The notes under the pieces are model-generated. The model was not told where the DNA came from, did not search any database, and worked only from the letters and a program-made list of their open reading frames with translations. Below, piece after piece: positions 16,660 through 24,751 of a stretch of DNA of 57,537 nucleotides. Every line of letters starts with the position of its first letter. Positions within the stretch are counted from its first letter, which is position 1. This DNA comes from CAYQCN01 sp964415975 (GTDB lineage Bacteria; Patescibacteriota; Saccharimonadia; QS-5-54-17): positions 1 through 57,537 of the forward strand of contig CAYQCN010000003.1 in NCBI GenBank assembly GCA_964415975.1, given 5' to 3'. Position numbers and translations under genes: made by a program.

Positions 16660-18186
16660 ATGGATGAGATGGAACTAATCATAGGACTAGCAGCCCTGGC
16701 TGTAGGAGCTGGCTTTGGCTATGGGGCAAAATCCCAAAATACTAAGCGCACCTTAGGCAATGCAGAGGACAAAGTCAAAAAGCGGCTTGAGGAGGCAGAA
16801 GAAGAGAGTAAGTCCCTAATAGACAAGGCAAAACAAGAAGCTGCTGATATATTTGATGAGGCTAAAAAAGAAGAGAAAGACCGCCGTAAAGAACTTAATG
16901 ACATGGAGAAACGTCTTACAAAGCGAGAGGACAGTTTAGATAAAAAACTAGACGATCTAGATAAGCGAGCAGAAAACATACGCAAACAAGAGAATGATAT
17001 TGAGAGCTTTAAGTCTGAGCTGGCAGACATTAGACAGAAGAGTCAAGAGAAGCTTGAGTCGATTGCCAAGCTAAGCAAAGAAGAAGCAGCCGATAAGTTG
17101 ATGAAGATGACAGAGAAAGACGTCAAAAATGACCTTACTCAATATATTGAAAAGCTAAAAAGCGATGCCAAAGAGACTGCTGAAGATGACGCCAGGACTA
17201 TTATTGTGGGTGCTATGGAGCGCTTGGCCAGTGATGTGACTGTTGAGAAGACAGTTTCTTCGGTCGATCTGCCCAACGACGAAATGAAAGGCCGTATTAT
17301 CGGTAAAGAGGGCCGAAATATACAGGCCATAGAGCGTGCTACTGGTGTAGATATATTAGTGGACGATACGCCGGGGGTGGTGGTACTTTCTAGTTTTGAT
17401 CCTGTACGGCGTCAAGTGGCGCGACTGACTCTTGAGACATTAATGAAAGATGGCAGGATTCACCCTGGTCGCATTGAAGAGGTAGTGGCCAAAGCTCAAA
17501 AAGATATCGACAAAGAGGTCATGCAGGCTGGTGCTGATGCAGCTAGAGAGACAGGTGTTGTGGGTATGCCCAAAGAAGTGCAGCGACTTGTGGGTGAGCT
17601 CAAGTTTCGTACTTCATATGGCCAGAATGTATTGAAACATTCCGTAGAGATGACGCATATGGCAGGTATGATAGCTGAAGAAATCGGAGCTAATGTTCGA
17701 ATCTGTAAATATGCCGCTCTAATCCATGATATGGGCAAGGCATTGACTCATAAAATGGAGGGCAAGCATCACCACATATCTGGTGAGATGGCGCGTAAAT
17801 ATGGTGTCGATGAAGCGGTTGCTCATGCTGCAGAGGCTCACCATGATGATGTCGAGGCTACTACGGCAGAAGCCATGGTTATTAGAGTAGTGGATGCGAT
17901 GAGTGCCGCTCGTCCAGGAGCTAGAAATCAGTCGGTAGAGAACTTCATCCAAAGGATGCAAGATCTAGAGAATGTGGCCAATAGCTTTTCTGGAGTAGAA
18001 AAGACCTACGCAATATCTGCGGGTAGAGAGATTAGGGTTTTTGTAGAACCCAAAGAAATTGATGACTTATCAGCTTACAGGCTAGCTAGAGATGTGGCGG
18101 ACAAAGTCGAGAGTACGCTGCAGTATCCTGGCACTATCAAAGTCAATGTCATTAGGGAGACACGTTCGATTGAGTATGCAAAGTAA
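16660..18186 (+). CDS. rny: Ribonuclease Y
   Basis: RNase Y is a membrane-anchored endoribonuclease that starts mRNA decay in bacteria lacking RNase E. The 508 residues show an N-terminal membrane segment (4-22), a long charged coiled coil (30-170), the KH domain with GRIIGKEGRNIQAIE (about 208-222), the HD domain with ALIHDMGKA (about 352-360) and AHHDD, and the family C-terminus (GTIKVNVIRETRSIEYAK). The ribosome site GTGGAAGG precedes ATG 16660. It is followed after 33 nt by ymdB, a conserved pairing. Confidence 0.96.
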   Translation: MDEMELIIGLAALAVGAGFGYGAKSQNTKRTLGNAEDKVKKRLEEAEEESKSLIDKAKQEAADIFDEAKKEEKDRRKELNDMEKRLTKREDSLDKKLDDLDKRAENIRKQENDIESFKSELADIRQKSQEKLESIAKLSKEEAADKLMKMTEKDVKNDLTQYIEKLKSDAKETAEDDARTIIVGAMERLASDVTVEKTVSSVDLPNDEMKGRIIGKEGRNIQAIERATGVDILVDDTPGVVVLSSFDPVRRQVARLTLETLMKDGRIHPGRIEEVVAKAQKDIDKEVMQAGADAARETGVVGMPKEVQRLVGELKFRTSYGQNVLKHSVEMTHMAGMIAEEIGANVRICKYAALIHDMGKALTHKMEGKHHHISGEMARKYGVDEAVAHAAEAHHDDVEATTAEAMVIRVVDAMSAARPGARNQSVENFIQRMQDLENVANSFSGVEKTYAISAGREIRVFVEPKEIDDLSAYRLARDVADKVESTLQYPGTIKVNVIRETRSIEYAK

Positions 18187-18219
18187 GGCTTAAGGCTGGC
18201 GCCCTGGAGGAATAGCTGA

Positions 18220-19026
18220 ATGAGAGTGTTGTATGTAGGTGATATCATGGGCGAGTTTGGGCGCTGGGTGGTCGAAAAAGAGTTGCCGAGCATCAAGTCT
18301 AAATACAGGCCAGATATAGTTTTAGCTCAGGCTGAGAATGTAACGCATGGTCGAGGTCTAAAGATAGATCATTACAAACAGCTCAAGAGTATCGGCATTG
18401 ATGGCTTTATGAGCGGCAATCATATTCTTGCAGTGCCTGAAGCCGCTACTCTAGTTGCGGACAAAAACCATCCAGTCACACGACCAGCCAACTACCCCGA
18501 AGGCGCTCCAGGGCAAAAATACAAGATAATACCCACTAAAGACGGTGATGTGGCTCTAATTACTTTACTTGGCCAGATAGTTGGCAAGGATGCCGACGAA
18601 CCGACCATAAATCCATTGCAGGTAGTCGATGAGTTGCTTGGGCTGGATGACATTAAGCGGGCACCTATTAAGATAGTCAATTTTCATGGAGATTACTCTA
18701 GCGAGAAGGTTGTGATTGGACAGTATCTTGATGGCGAGGTTTCGGCAGTAGTGGGTGATCATTGGCATGTGCCATCAGCAGACGCTAGAGTGTTGCCTGG
18801 TGGTACAGCCCATATTAGCGATGTAGGCATGGTTGGGGCACGCAACTCTTCTTTGGGTGTAAAAACCGATGTCATCGTTGAGCGTTGGCGCAGGCAAAAA
18901 CCTAGCAGAAATGAACTAGAAGAGGTAGGCGAGTATCAGTTTTGTGGCCTTATAGTTGAAATTGATCCAAGTACTTCTAAGGCTGTATCTGTTGAGCAAA
19001 TATTGACATATGGAACGCGCACTTAA
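18220..19026 (+). CDS. ymdB: YmdB-family metallophosphoesterase
   Basis: A 268-residue calcineurin-like phosphoesterase of the YmdB family, a phosphodiesterase acting on 2',3'-cyclic nucleotides in characterised members. The metal-binding motifs are visible: GDIMGEFGR, AENVTHGRG, SGNHI, VNFHGDYSSEKV and GDHWHVPSAD...GTAHISDVGM. A GGAGG ribosome site lies 8 nt upstream. It follows rny, as in many bacteria, suggesting a shared role in RNA turnover. Confidence 0.93.
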   Translation: MRVLYVGDIMGEFGRWVVEKELPSIKSKYRPDIVLAQAENVTHGRGLKIDHYKQLKSIGIDGFMSGNHILAVPEAATLVADKNHPVTRPANYPEGAPGQKYKIIPTKDGDVALITLLGQIVGKDADEPTINPLQVVDELLGLDDIKRAPIKIVNFHGDYSSEKVVIGQYLDGEVSAVVGDHWHVPSADARVLPGGTAHISDVGMVGARNSSLGVKTDVIVERWRRQKPSRNELEEVGEYQFCGLIVEIDPSTSKAVSVEQILTYGTRT

Positions 19027-19056
19027 TTGCACATATGACTATAAACAGCCTATAAT
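19027..19056 (+). promoter_or_regulatory. Promoter of the HU gene
   Basis: TTGCAC (19027-19032), an 18-bp spacer and TATAAT (19051-19056), followed by a short leader with TAGGAGG before ATG 19079. The -35 box overlaps the ymdB stop codon. Confidence 0.6.
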
Positions 19057-19078
19057 ATAAATTTAGGAGGTTATTGTA

Positions 19079-19354
19079 ATGACTAGACGAGAATTGATAA
19101 ACGCATTGGCTGCCAAGCAAAATGTAAGTAAGCGACAGGCTGAAGAATGGCTAGACTCATTTGTGGATATCGTAGTAGACAGAGTTAGTGAGGGTGAGAA
19201 GGTTTCGGTCACAGGTTTTGGTGTGTTCGATCTTGGCGGCAGAGCTGCGCGCAGGGGTGTCGACCCTCGTACACAAGAGGAGATTCACATTCCAGCCATG
19301 CGGATGCCACGCTTTAGGGCCGGCAAGCGATTTAAAGAGGCAGTTAGAGACTAG
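19079..19354 (+). CDS. hup: HU-family nucleoid protein
   Basis: HU is a small dimeric DNA-bending protein. The 91 residues match the family from end to end: the N-terminal helices (TRRELINALAAKQNVSKRQA), the GFGVFDLGGRAARRGVDPRT beta-arm region and the C-terminal AMRMPRFRAGKRFKEAV. It has a strong promoter and a TAGGAGG ribosome site, consistent with an abundant protein. Confidence 0.97.
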   Translation: MTRRELINALAAKQNVSKRQAEEWLDSFVDIVVDRVSEGEKVSVTGFGVFDLGGRAARRGVDPRTQEEIHIPAMRMPRFRAGKRFKEAVRD

Positions 19355-19438
19355 ATAAAGCTCGTAAAGTTTAATTTAATACTTAGAAGGCCGCTTCCCT
19401 TGCTTGAAGTGGCTTGATGGTAGATACTGTCACTGTAG

Positions 19439-19514
19439 CGGGGTGTGGCCTAGTGGCTAAGGCGCCTGCTTTGGGAGCAGGAGATCGTGAGTTCGAGTCT
19501 CACCACCCCGACCA
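19439..19514 (+). tRNA. tRNA-Pro(UGG)
   Basis: A 76-nt cloverleaf. The acceptor is CGGGGTG/CACCCCG, the D-stem GCC/GGC, the anticodon stem CCTGC/GCAGG with loop TTTGGGA (anticodon TGG), and the T-stem GTGAG/CTCAC with loop TTCGAGT. CCA is encoded. A terminator follows at 19541. Confidence 0.95.
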
Positions 19515-19540
19515 CCACGTCAGAATGAGTCAAATCGGTC

Positions 19541-19586
19541 AGCCGCTCAAGCAAAAACATGAGTTTTGCTTTAGCGGCTTTTAATT
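19541..19586 (+). terminator. Terminator after tRNA-Pro
   Basis: A two-part stem: AGCCGCT pairs with AGCGGCT and, inside it, AGCAAAA with TTTTGCT, with loop ACATGAG. It is followed by TTTTAATTTT. It is long and stable and lies 27 nt after the tRNA end. Confidence 0.8.
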
Positions 19587-19860
19587 TTGGCCCATTCTTC
19601 CTCTTCCGAATAAAGTCAGAACTTTATTCGGGTGCAAGATGNNNNNNNNNNNNNNNNNNNNNNNNNNNNNNNNNNNNNNNNNNNNNNNNNNNNNNNNNNN
19701 NNNNNNNNNNNNNNNNNNNNNNNNNNNNNNNNNNNNNNNNNTTGGCCCATTCTTCCTCTTCCGAATAAAGTCAGAACTTTATTCGGGTGCAAGATGCAGG
19801 GCTTTTATGTTGGCTTAGTCTTCCTCTTCCGATTAAATCCAGAACTTTAATCGGGCAGGG
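19577..19860 (+). repeat. Tandem hairpin repeat, about 70-bp period, containing an assembly gap
   Basis: Units start GCTTTTA(A)T..TTGGC and contain CTTCCTCTTCCGA. Each ends in a hairpin: CCGAATAAAG/CTTTATTCGG at 19606-19631 (and its gap-flank duplicate at 19761-19786), and CCGATTAAA/TTTAATCGG at 19829-19854. The two hairpin versions differ by a compensated A-T to T-A change, so the fold appears to be kept. The block of 100 N (19642-19741) is bordered by exact 55-bp copies (19587-19641 and 19742-19796). The true array may be two units or more. No coding sequence is seen here. Confidence 0.75.
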
Positions 19861-20040
19861 GTTAGGTTTTGGTTTGAGATGTAAGTAGTTAGGGTTGCAG
19901 AGTTGTAGGATGAGAGTAAGGTAAGACCTTTTAAAACCGGGCCTAATAACTCTTCATGCTTTTTCTTGTTACTTAAACCTAACACCTCATACCTAAAACC
20001 CTAAAACCTTATAACCCTATATCCCTCCCAAAACCTATAA
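19861..20040. other. Strand-asymmetric, telomere-like low-complexity tract
   Basis: The left part (about 19856-19930) is G/T-rich (GGTTAGGTTTTGGTTTGAG, AGTTAGGGTTGCAG). The right part (about 19970-20038) is C/A-rich (AACCTAACACCTCATACC, CTAAAACCCTAAAACC). They are imperfectly complementary, so the tract could fold into a long, loose stem-loop around an AT-rich centre. No gene, tRNA or clear promoter is visible in it. Confidence 0.6.
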
Positions 20041-20088
20041 ATCATCCACTAATTTCGCTACACTACAATTTGATTGGTAAGGATTATA

Positions 20089-21111
20089 ATGAGCAAGACC
20101 AAAGAGCTTAAAAGAAGCATTATCGAATCTGAACAGTGGGACCCATTTGTCAGAAGCCATGAATACGGCCATCCGTTTCAGTTGAGCGGATGGGGGGAGC
20201 TAAAGAAAACGGTCGGTTGGCAGTCTCGGCTGATTGGTTATTTTCAAGATGATGAGCTGGTTACTGGCGCGCAAATGCTGTTCTTGCCAGCGCCGCTTAC
20301 TGGCAGGAAGCTTGCCTATGTGCCTCGGGGGCCATTACTTGCACCAGATAGCTACGAGATAGGTTTTGTGCTTGAAGATTTAGCGCTTGTTGCCAAGGAA
20401 AACAAAGCATTTTATCTAAAGATTGAACCAGCCTGGCTTGAGTCTGACGCCGATATAGATAAGCCATGGCGAAGATCAAAAGAAACCATCATCCATGAAA
20501 AAACATTGATTACAAATCTTAAGCATGAAAATGAAGAGCAGATTACAGCTCAGATGTCACAAAAAGCCCGAAGGTTTGCTAGAAAAGCAGTTAAAGAAGG
20601 GGTGGAGGTTTGTCAATTGGAAGACGAGAGTCAATTAGATACCGTCTATGAGTTATACAAAGAGACATCTGCTCGAGCCGGATTTGGAATTCATCCACAG
20701 AAATATCATGATGATTGCTATCAGTATCTTGGTGACAACAATGAAATATTGCTTGCCTACAAACAAGACCGTCCTGTAGCTTTCTTGTGGGGTGCTCACA
20801 CTGATCAGGTTGGGATTTATTTATACGGAGGATCGAACCAGGAGGGGCGCGAGTCTTATGCTAACTACGTGTTGCAGATGGAGTTGATTAAACGCTACTT
20901 CAACAAGGATATAAAATACTACGACCTAAACGGTGCATTGGCTGGCGGAGTGGCGTCTTTTAAGTCTGCTTTTGCCAGTGAAGAAATAGACTGGATTGGT
21001 GCGCTTGACCTGCCCATTAATAAGCCTATTTACTCAGCTTGGAGCAAGGCCAACCCCTTGCTCAAGCCATTGGCTAAAAGTTTAAAACGTCTAAAAGAGT
21101 CTCGTAGTTAG
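20089..21111 (+). CDS. FemAB-family aminoacyl/peptidyltransferase
   Basis: A 340-residue protein of the FemAB (GNAT-like) family, whose members add amino acids from aminoacyl-tRNA to lipid II to build the peptidoglycan cross-bridge. Family features seen are FVRSHEYGHPFQLSGWGELK at the N-terminus, LAYVPRGPLL, the QKARRFARKAVKEGVEV stretch and the ending DLNGALAGGVASFKSAF(A). The frame opens at TTG 20074, but ATG 20089 has TAAGGA 6 nt upstream and is preferred. The amino acid and target are not predictable. Confidence 0.85.
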   Translation: MSKTKELKRSIIESEQWDPFVRSHEYGHPFQLSGWGELKKTVGWQSRLIGYFQDDELVTGAQMLFLPAPLTGRKLAYVPRGPLLAPDSYEIGFVLEDLALVAKENKAFYLKIEPAWLESDADIDKPWRRSKETIIHEKTLITNLKHENEEQITAQMSQKARRFARKAVKEGVEVCQLEDESQLDTVYELYKETSARAGFGIHPQKYHDDCYQYLGDNNEILLAYKQDRPVAFLWGAHTDQVGIYLYGGSNQEGRESYANYVLQMELIKRYFNKDIKYYDLNGALAGGVASFKSAFASEEIDWIGALDLPINKPIYSAWSKANPLLKPLAKSLKRLKESRS

Positions 21112-21154
21112 GGGTCTGGAAGTATAGACCTGATCAGATGTATAATTTTGCATT

Positions 21155-21547
21155 ATGTCGGCTACATATCGAGTGTCTGCTAAAGCGTTTATTTTTAATC
21201 AATACGGTGCCGTCTTGTTAGTTAAAGAAGATGATGACGACTGGGATTTGCCCGGCGGCGGCGTCGACCATGGCGAGACGCCGCAACAGGCTATGCAAAG
21301 AGAGTTGTGGGAAGAGTTAGGAATTGCTGTTGATGTTGTCGGTGAGCCGTTCAAGACCATAAACTTCTATCATGAAGCTAAGGATACGTGGGTATTGTGG
21401 CTTGTTTTCAGGGTTGTCGTAGAAGATGAAGACAGCATCAATCTAGGCGAGAATGTAAGTGATGTCCGTTTTGTAAATGTAGACGAAATTGGTCACGACT
21501 GTAAAGAGCGAGTTGTAGCCGATTTGCTAATGAGTAGTGCTACTTAA
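21155..21547 (+). CDS. NUDIX hydrolase
   Basis: A 130-residue single-domain NUDIX protein. The box is complete: GGVDHGETPQQAM then QRELWEELGI. NUDIX enzymes hydrolyse nucleoside diphosphates linked to other groups; the substrate is not evident. TATAAT (21141-21146) ends 8 nt before the ATG and no ribosome site is present, so the mRNA is probably leaderless. The end overlaps the converging ABC permease gene by 8 nt. Confidence 0.88.
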   Translation: MSATYRVSAKAFIFNQYGAVLLVKEDDDDWDLPGGGVDHGETPQQAMQRELWEELGIAVDVVGEPFKTINFYHEAKDTWVLWLVFRVVVEDEDSINLGENVSDVRFVNVDEIGHDCKERVVADLLMSSAT

Positions 21548-22769
21548 ATAAAGAGCCTAGTTTGACTCTATCTGCGTACTCGAGCGCGCCCAGTCGGAAT
21601 AACTTCGCAGATAGGGCGAATGCCAATAAAGTAAACGCCGCCAATGCGCTGACGCCAATTATGGCTTCATATAGTTCAAGATTGCCGATGGTATTGCGTA
21701 TAAGCATGACAGTTGGCGAGGTAAGAGGGAAGTAGGTCATGAATTGTACTAATAAGCTTTCAGGTGCGGTTATAAGTACCTGTAAGGCGTATATAGGTAT
21801 TAGCGGCACCAAAAAGAAGACTCCAGACAATGAGTTGGCTTCTTTTACTCCAGGCATCATGGCTGCTACGCCAGACATTAAAGCAGCAAACATCAAGAAT
21901 CCAAACATCAACACCAAAAAACCTACAACTATAGCTACAGGTTCAAATACCAATAAGCTAAAGTCAAAATCGACTACTAGACCCAGCCTGTCTTCATAGC
22001 GTCTAGCTCCAAAGTAGGTTATAACACCGAGCGATATGAAGAATAGCATTTGTGTTAAGCCAACCAACCCGATACTTAGCAGCTTGCCGCTCATGAGGGT
22101 TCTTGGGTGTACATAGCTAAGCACCATCTCCATAGAGCGGTTTTCTTTCTCTTCAGAAACCCCAAGCAACATATAGCCCATGGTGAAGAATAGTATTATG
22201 AAAAACAAAACCAAAAACACACCTGGCACAATCTGGCCAGCTATACCGACGGTCTCCTCACCGCCTTCGTAGGCCGTAACTTGTGAATTGGCACCTTGCT
22301 GTAAAGCCGTGGCAATATTGGGGTCGTCAAGCTTAGTGACTAGACTGGCCTCAAACAGCTCTTCGCCAATATTGCTGAGCATAGACGATATCTGGAAATT
22401 ATCGCCACCGGCCATATGAACACTAAAAGCTTGACTCTCTAAGACGTCTTCTGGATATATTATTGCTCCGTCTATATCCTCGTCTTTAACTTGGGCAATA
22501 ACCATATCTGGCTCTGCGCCTACTAGCTCTAGATTGGCTGCCTCGACAACGTCACTCTCTATGATGCCACTTTCATCTACTATGGCTACATCTTCTATGT
22601 CATCAGCTAATTCTTCCAGGCTAGATTCTGCTGTGCGTTCTGAGAAGTAGGCTATGGATCCAACTGCCACGATAATAAGCGGAATACCAATCAATGTCAG
22701 CAAGAAAGCCGGCTGCTTAACGATAGTAAGGTATTCATGCCGGATTATTGAGCGCAACTTATCGTTCAT
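21540..22769 (-). CDS. ABC transporter permease (NatB / ABC-2 type)
   Basis: A 409-residue membrane protein: one N-terminal segment (about 19-40), a large outside loop (to about 175), then five or more segments to the C-terminus. This is the NatB / ABC2_membrane_3 layout of export systems. The cytoplasmic EEKENRSMEMVLSYVHPRTLMSGKL motif region (about residues 209-233) is typical. It overlaps the ATPase gene by 4 nt. The exported substrate (Na+, peptide, drug or lipid) is unknown. Confidence 0.88.
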   Translation of the reverse strand: MNDKLRSIIRHEYLTIVKQPAFLLTLIGIPLIIVAVGSIAYFSERTAESSLEELADDIEDVAIVDESGIIESDVVEAANLELVGAEPDMVIAQVKDEDIDGAIIYPEDVLESQAFSVHMAGGDNFQISSMLSNIGEELFEASLVTKLDDPNIATALQQGANSQVTAYEGGEETVGIAGQIVPGVFLVLFFIILFFTMGYMLLGVSEEKENRSMEMVLSYVHPRTLMSGKLLSIGLVGLTQMLFFISLGVITYFGARRYEDRLGLVVDFDFSLLVFEPVAIVVGFLVLMFGFLMFAALMSGVAAMMPGVKEANSLSGVFFLVPLIPIYALQVLITAPESLLVQFMTYFPLTSPTVMLIRNTIGNLELYEAIIGVSALAAFTLLAFALSAKLFRLGALEYADRVKLGSLFK

Positions 22770-23503
22770 GCCGGCTCCTTATCGTACAATTTAACAAATA
22801 CATCCTCTATGGTCTGGGATTTAAACTCGGTCTTGACTGAATCGACAGAGCCATAGGCTACCCGCTCGCCATCTCTAATGATAGCTAGGCGATCTGCATT
22901 GCGCTCCACCTCTTCCATCAGGTGGGTTGTATATATTATGCCTACGCCGCTGTCTCGAAGCTCTTTTATCGTGTCTATAAGCAGCACTCGGTTTACCGGG
23001 TCCAAGCCTTTGGTCGGCTCATCGAGAATCAGTAGCTTAGGATCTCCCATCACAGCTATTCCTAGCTGTATTTTTTGCTGTTGGCCACCGGAAAGTTTTT
23101 TTACTTTGACGTCTGCTTTGTCTTTGAGCCCGACTTTATCTAGGTATTGCATGGAAGACTCACGTGCTTTTGCGCGCCCGATACCTTTTAGTTCGCCGAA
23201 GTAAGTCATTACGTCTATGGCACTGCTGCGGGTATAAAGTCCGCGTTCTTCTGGTAGATAGCCGACATTTCCAGCCATATCGATAGAGTAGGGCGAGCCA
23301 TTGATGTGCAATTTACCGCTAGCCGTTGTGTAGATGTTTAAAAGGCTACGTATGGTAGATGTTTTGCCAGAGCCATTAGCACCCAGTAAGGCAAATATTT
23401 CACCTGGGTAAACTTTTAAGCTCAGGTCTTTGACTATGCTCTTGCCACTAAGTGTAAGATTAAAGTCCTCTATTTCAACAATCGGTCTTTTTGCTTTTGT
23501 CAT
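22766..23503 (-). CDS. ABC transporter ATPase (NatA type)
   Basis: A 245-residue nucleotide-binding subunit with Walker A (GANGSGKTST), Q-loop region (GYLPEERGLY), signature (LSGGQQQK), Walker B (LLILDEPTKGLDP) and H-loop (YTTHLMEEVE). The YLPEERGLY form is characteristic of the NatA/YhaQ-type exporters. It pairs with the overlapping permease gene downstream. Confidence 0.93.
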   Translation of the reverse strand: MTKAKRPIVEIEDFNLTLSGKSIVKDLSLKVYPGEIFALLGANGSGKTSTIRSLLNIYTTASGKLHINGSPYSIDMAGNVGYLPEERGLYTRSSAIDVMTYFGELKGIGRAKARESSMQYLDKVGLKDKADVKVKKLSGGQQQKIQLGIAVMGDPKLLILDEPTKGLDPVNRVLLIDTIKELRDSGVGIIYTTHLMEEVERNADRLAIIRDGERVAYGSVDSVKTEFKSQTIEDVFVKLYDKEPA

Positions 23504-23513
23504 GCCTTAAATA

Positions 23514-24167
23514 TTACATCAAGTAGCGAACCGCTACAAAGCCAAGCACTAGTAATGCCAAGAATATGAAGCCGAGGGTGTCTATGTAGCGTTCTATCTT
23601 GTCTTTGTACTTAGCTCCTAGCAGGCTGGATAGCCAGGCCACCAAGAAGAACCTACCGCCTCGGCTCATAAAAGAGGCTATTATGAGGGTTAAAAGGTTT
23701 ATTTGGAATAGGCCGCCTGCCAGAGTAAATACTTTAAACGGTATAGGAGTGAATCCGGCCACTAAGATTGCTAAGAATGCATTAGCATCATAGCGCTCGC
23801 CGACTGTGGCGAACTCCGACTCTAGCCCATAGAAGCTGACGATAGCCTGGCCTACACTTTCGAAAAGGGCAAAGCCAATCCAGTAGCCAAATACAGCGCC
23901 AAGTACTGAGGCGACAGTAGTGATTAGAGCCAGCCTAAACCACTTCTTGGCGTTAGCTGTAACCATAGCGATTAGCAGTGGGTCGGGAGGTATGGGGAAG
24001 AAAGAGCTTTCACTGAAAGTAATCCCGGCTAGGGCTTTTTCGGCTTGAGGTGAGTCGCCCCACTTCATGGTCCACTGATATAGCCCCCTAATTGCCGATC
24101 GGGGCCAGTTTAGTATTCTGTAAAGCAAAGAATATTTTGGCTCTTTGCTGAAATCATCGTTTGCCAT
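23514..24167 (-). CDS. YqaA/DedA-type (VTT domain) membrane protein
   Basis: A 217-residue protein with about four or five membrane segments and the VTT (SNARE-associated Golgi) fold of the YqaA subfamily. FSESSFFPIPPDPLLIAM and GFTPIPFKVFTLAGGLF form the two re-entrant proline-bearing hairpins. VTT proteins are proposed lipid flippases or transporters. The gene ends 10 nt before the start of the ABC ATPase gene on the same strand. Confidence 0.85.
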   Translation of the reverse strand: MANDDFSKEPKYSLLYRILNWPRSAIRGLYQWTMKWGDSPQAEKALAGITFSESSFFPIPPDPLLIAMVTANAKKWFRLALITTVASVLGAVFGYWIGFALFESVGQAIVSFYGLESEFATVGERYDANAFLAILVAGFTPIPFKVFTLAGGLFQINLLTLIIASFMSRGGRFFLVAWLSSLLGAKYKDKIERYIDTLGFIFLALLVLGFVAVRYLM

Positions 24168-24199
24168 TTTGGTATTATAGCAGCTAAAATGTAGTAGTT

Positions 24200-24751
24200 A
24201 TGAAATTGTTTATTCCCATAATTGTCGGCACTACAAGACCTAAAAGGCAGTCTATACATGTAGCAAGATTATTGGAAAAGGTGCTTACTGACAGTCCAGA
24301 TATCGAGACAAATATAATTGACCCTCAAGATTACGACCTGTCTTTTGATGGTAATGATGAAGACATAAAGATAGAAGAGTATAGCGAACTTATGAATAAA
24401 GCTGACGGTTTGTTTGTGGTAGTTCCTGAGTACAATCATAGCTTCCCTGGCAGCCTAAAAGGCTTGCTAGACAAAGAGCTATCTGCATATATGCAGAAAC
24501 CAGCAGCTATAGCTGGAGTGTCTGGTGGTGGCTTTGGCGGAGTGCGCGGCATAGAATCTCTGGTACCGGTATTAAGGGAGCTTGGCCTAATTGTCAGTTC
24601 AGTCGATTTGATAGTTCCACGAGTACAAGACAAGTTTGGGGATGATGGTGAGCTGTTAGATAGCGATTTAGAAGATAGAGCGTCACAAGCAGTTGCAGAG
24701 TTGACATGGCTGGCTAAAGCTTTGCGCAGTGGTCGCGATCAGGAAAAATAA
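24200..24751 (+). CDS. NADPH-dependent FMN reductase family protein
   Basis: A 183-residue flavodoxin-like protein. The N-terminal phosphate-binding loop GTTRPKRQSIHVARLL (about 9-24), the VVPEYNHSFPGSLKGLLD segment and GGFGGVRGIESL are hallmarks of the chromate/azo/quinone reductase group (NADPH_red). It likely reduces quinones or other acceptors with FMN. TAAAAT (24185-24190) ends 9 nt before the ATG with no ribosome site, suggesting a leaderless mRNA. The 3' end overlaps yvcK by 13 nt tail-to-tail. Confidence 0.88.
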   Translation: MKLFIPIIVGTTRPKRQSIHVARLLEKVLTDSPDIETNIIDPQDYDLSFDGNDEDIKIEEYSELMNKADGLFVVVPEYNHSFPGSLKGLLDKELSAYMQKPAAIAGVSGGGFGGVRGIESLVPVLRELGLIVSSVDLIVPRVQDKFGDDGELLDSDLEDRASQAVAELTWLAKALRSGRDQEK

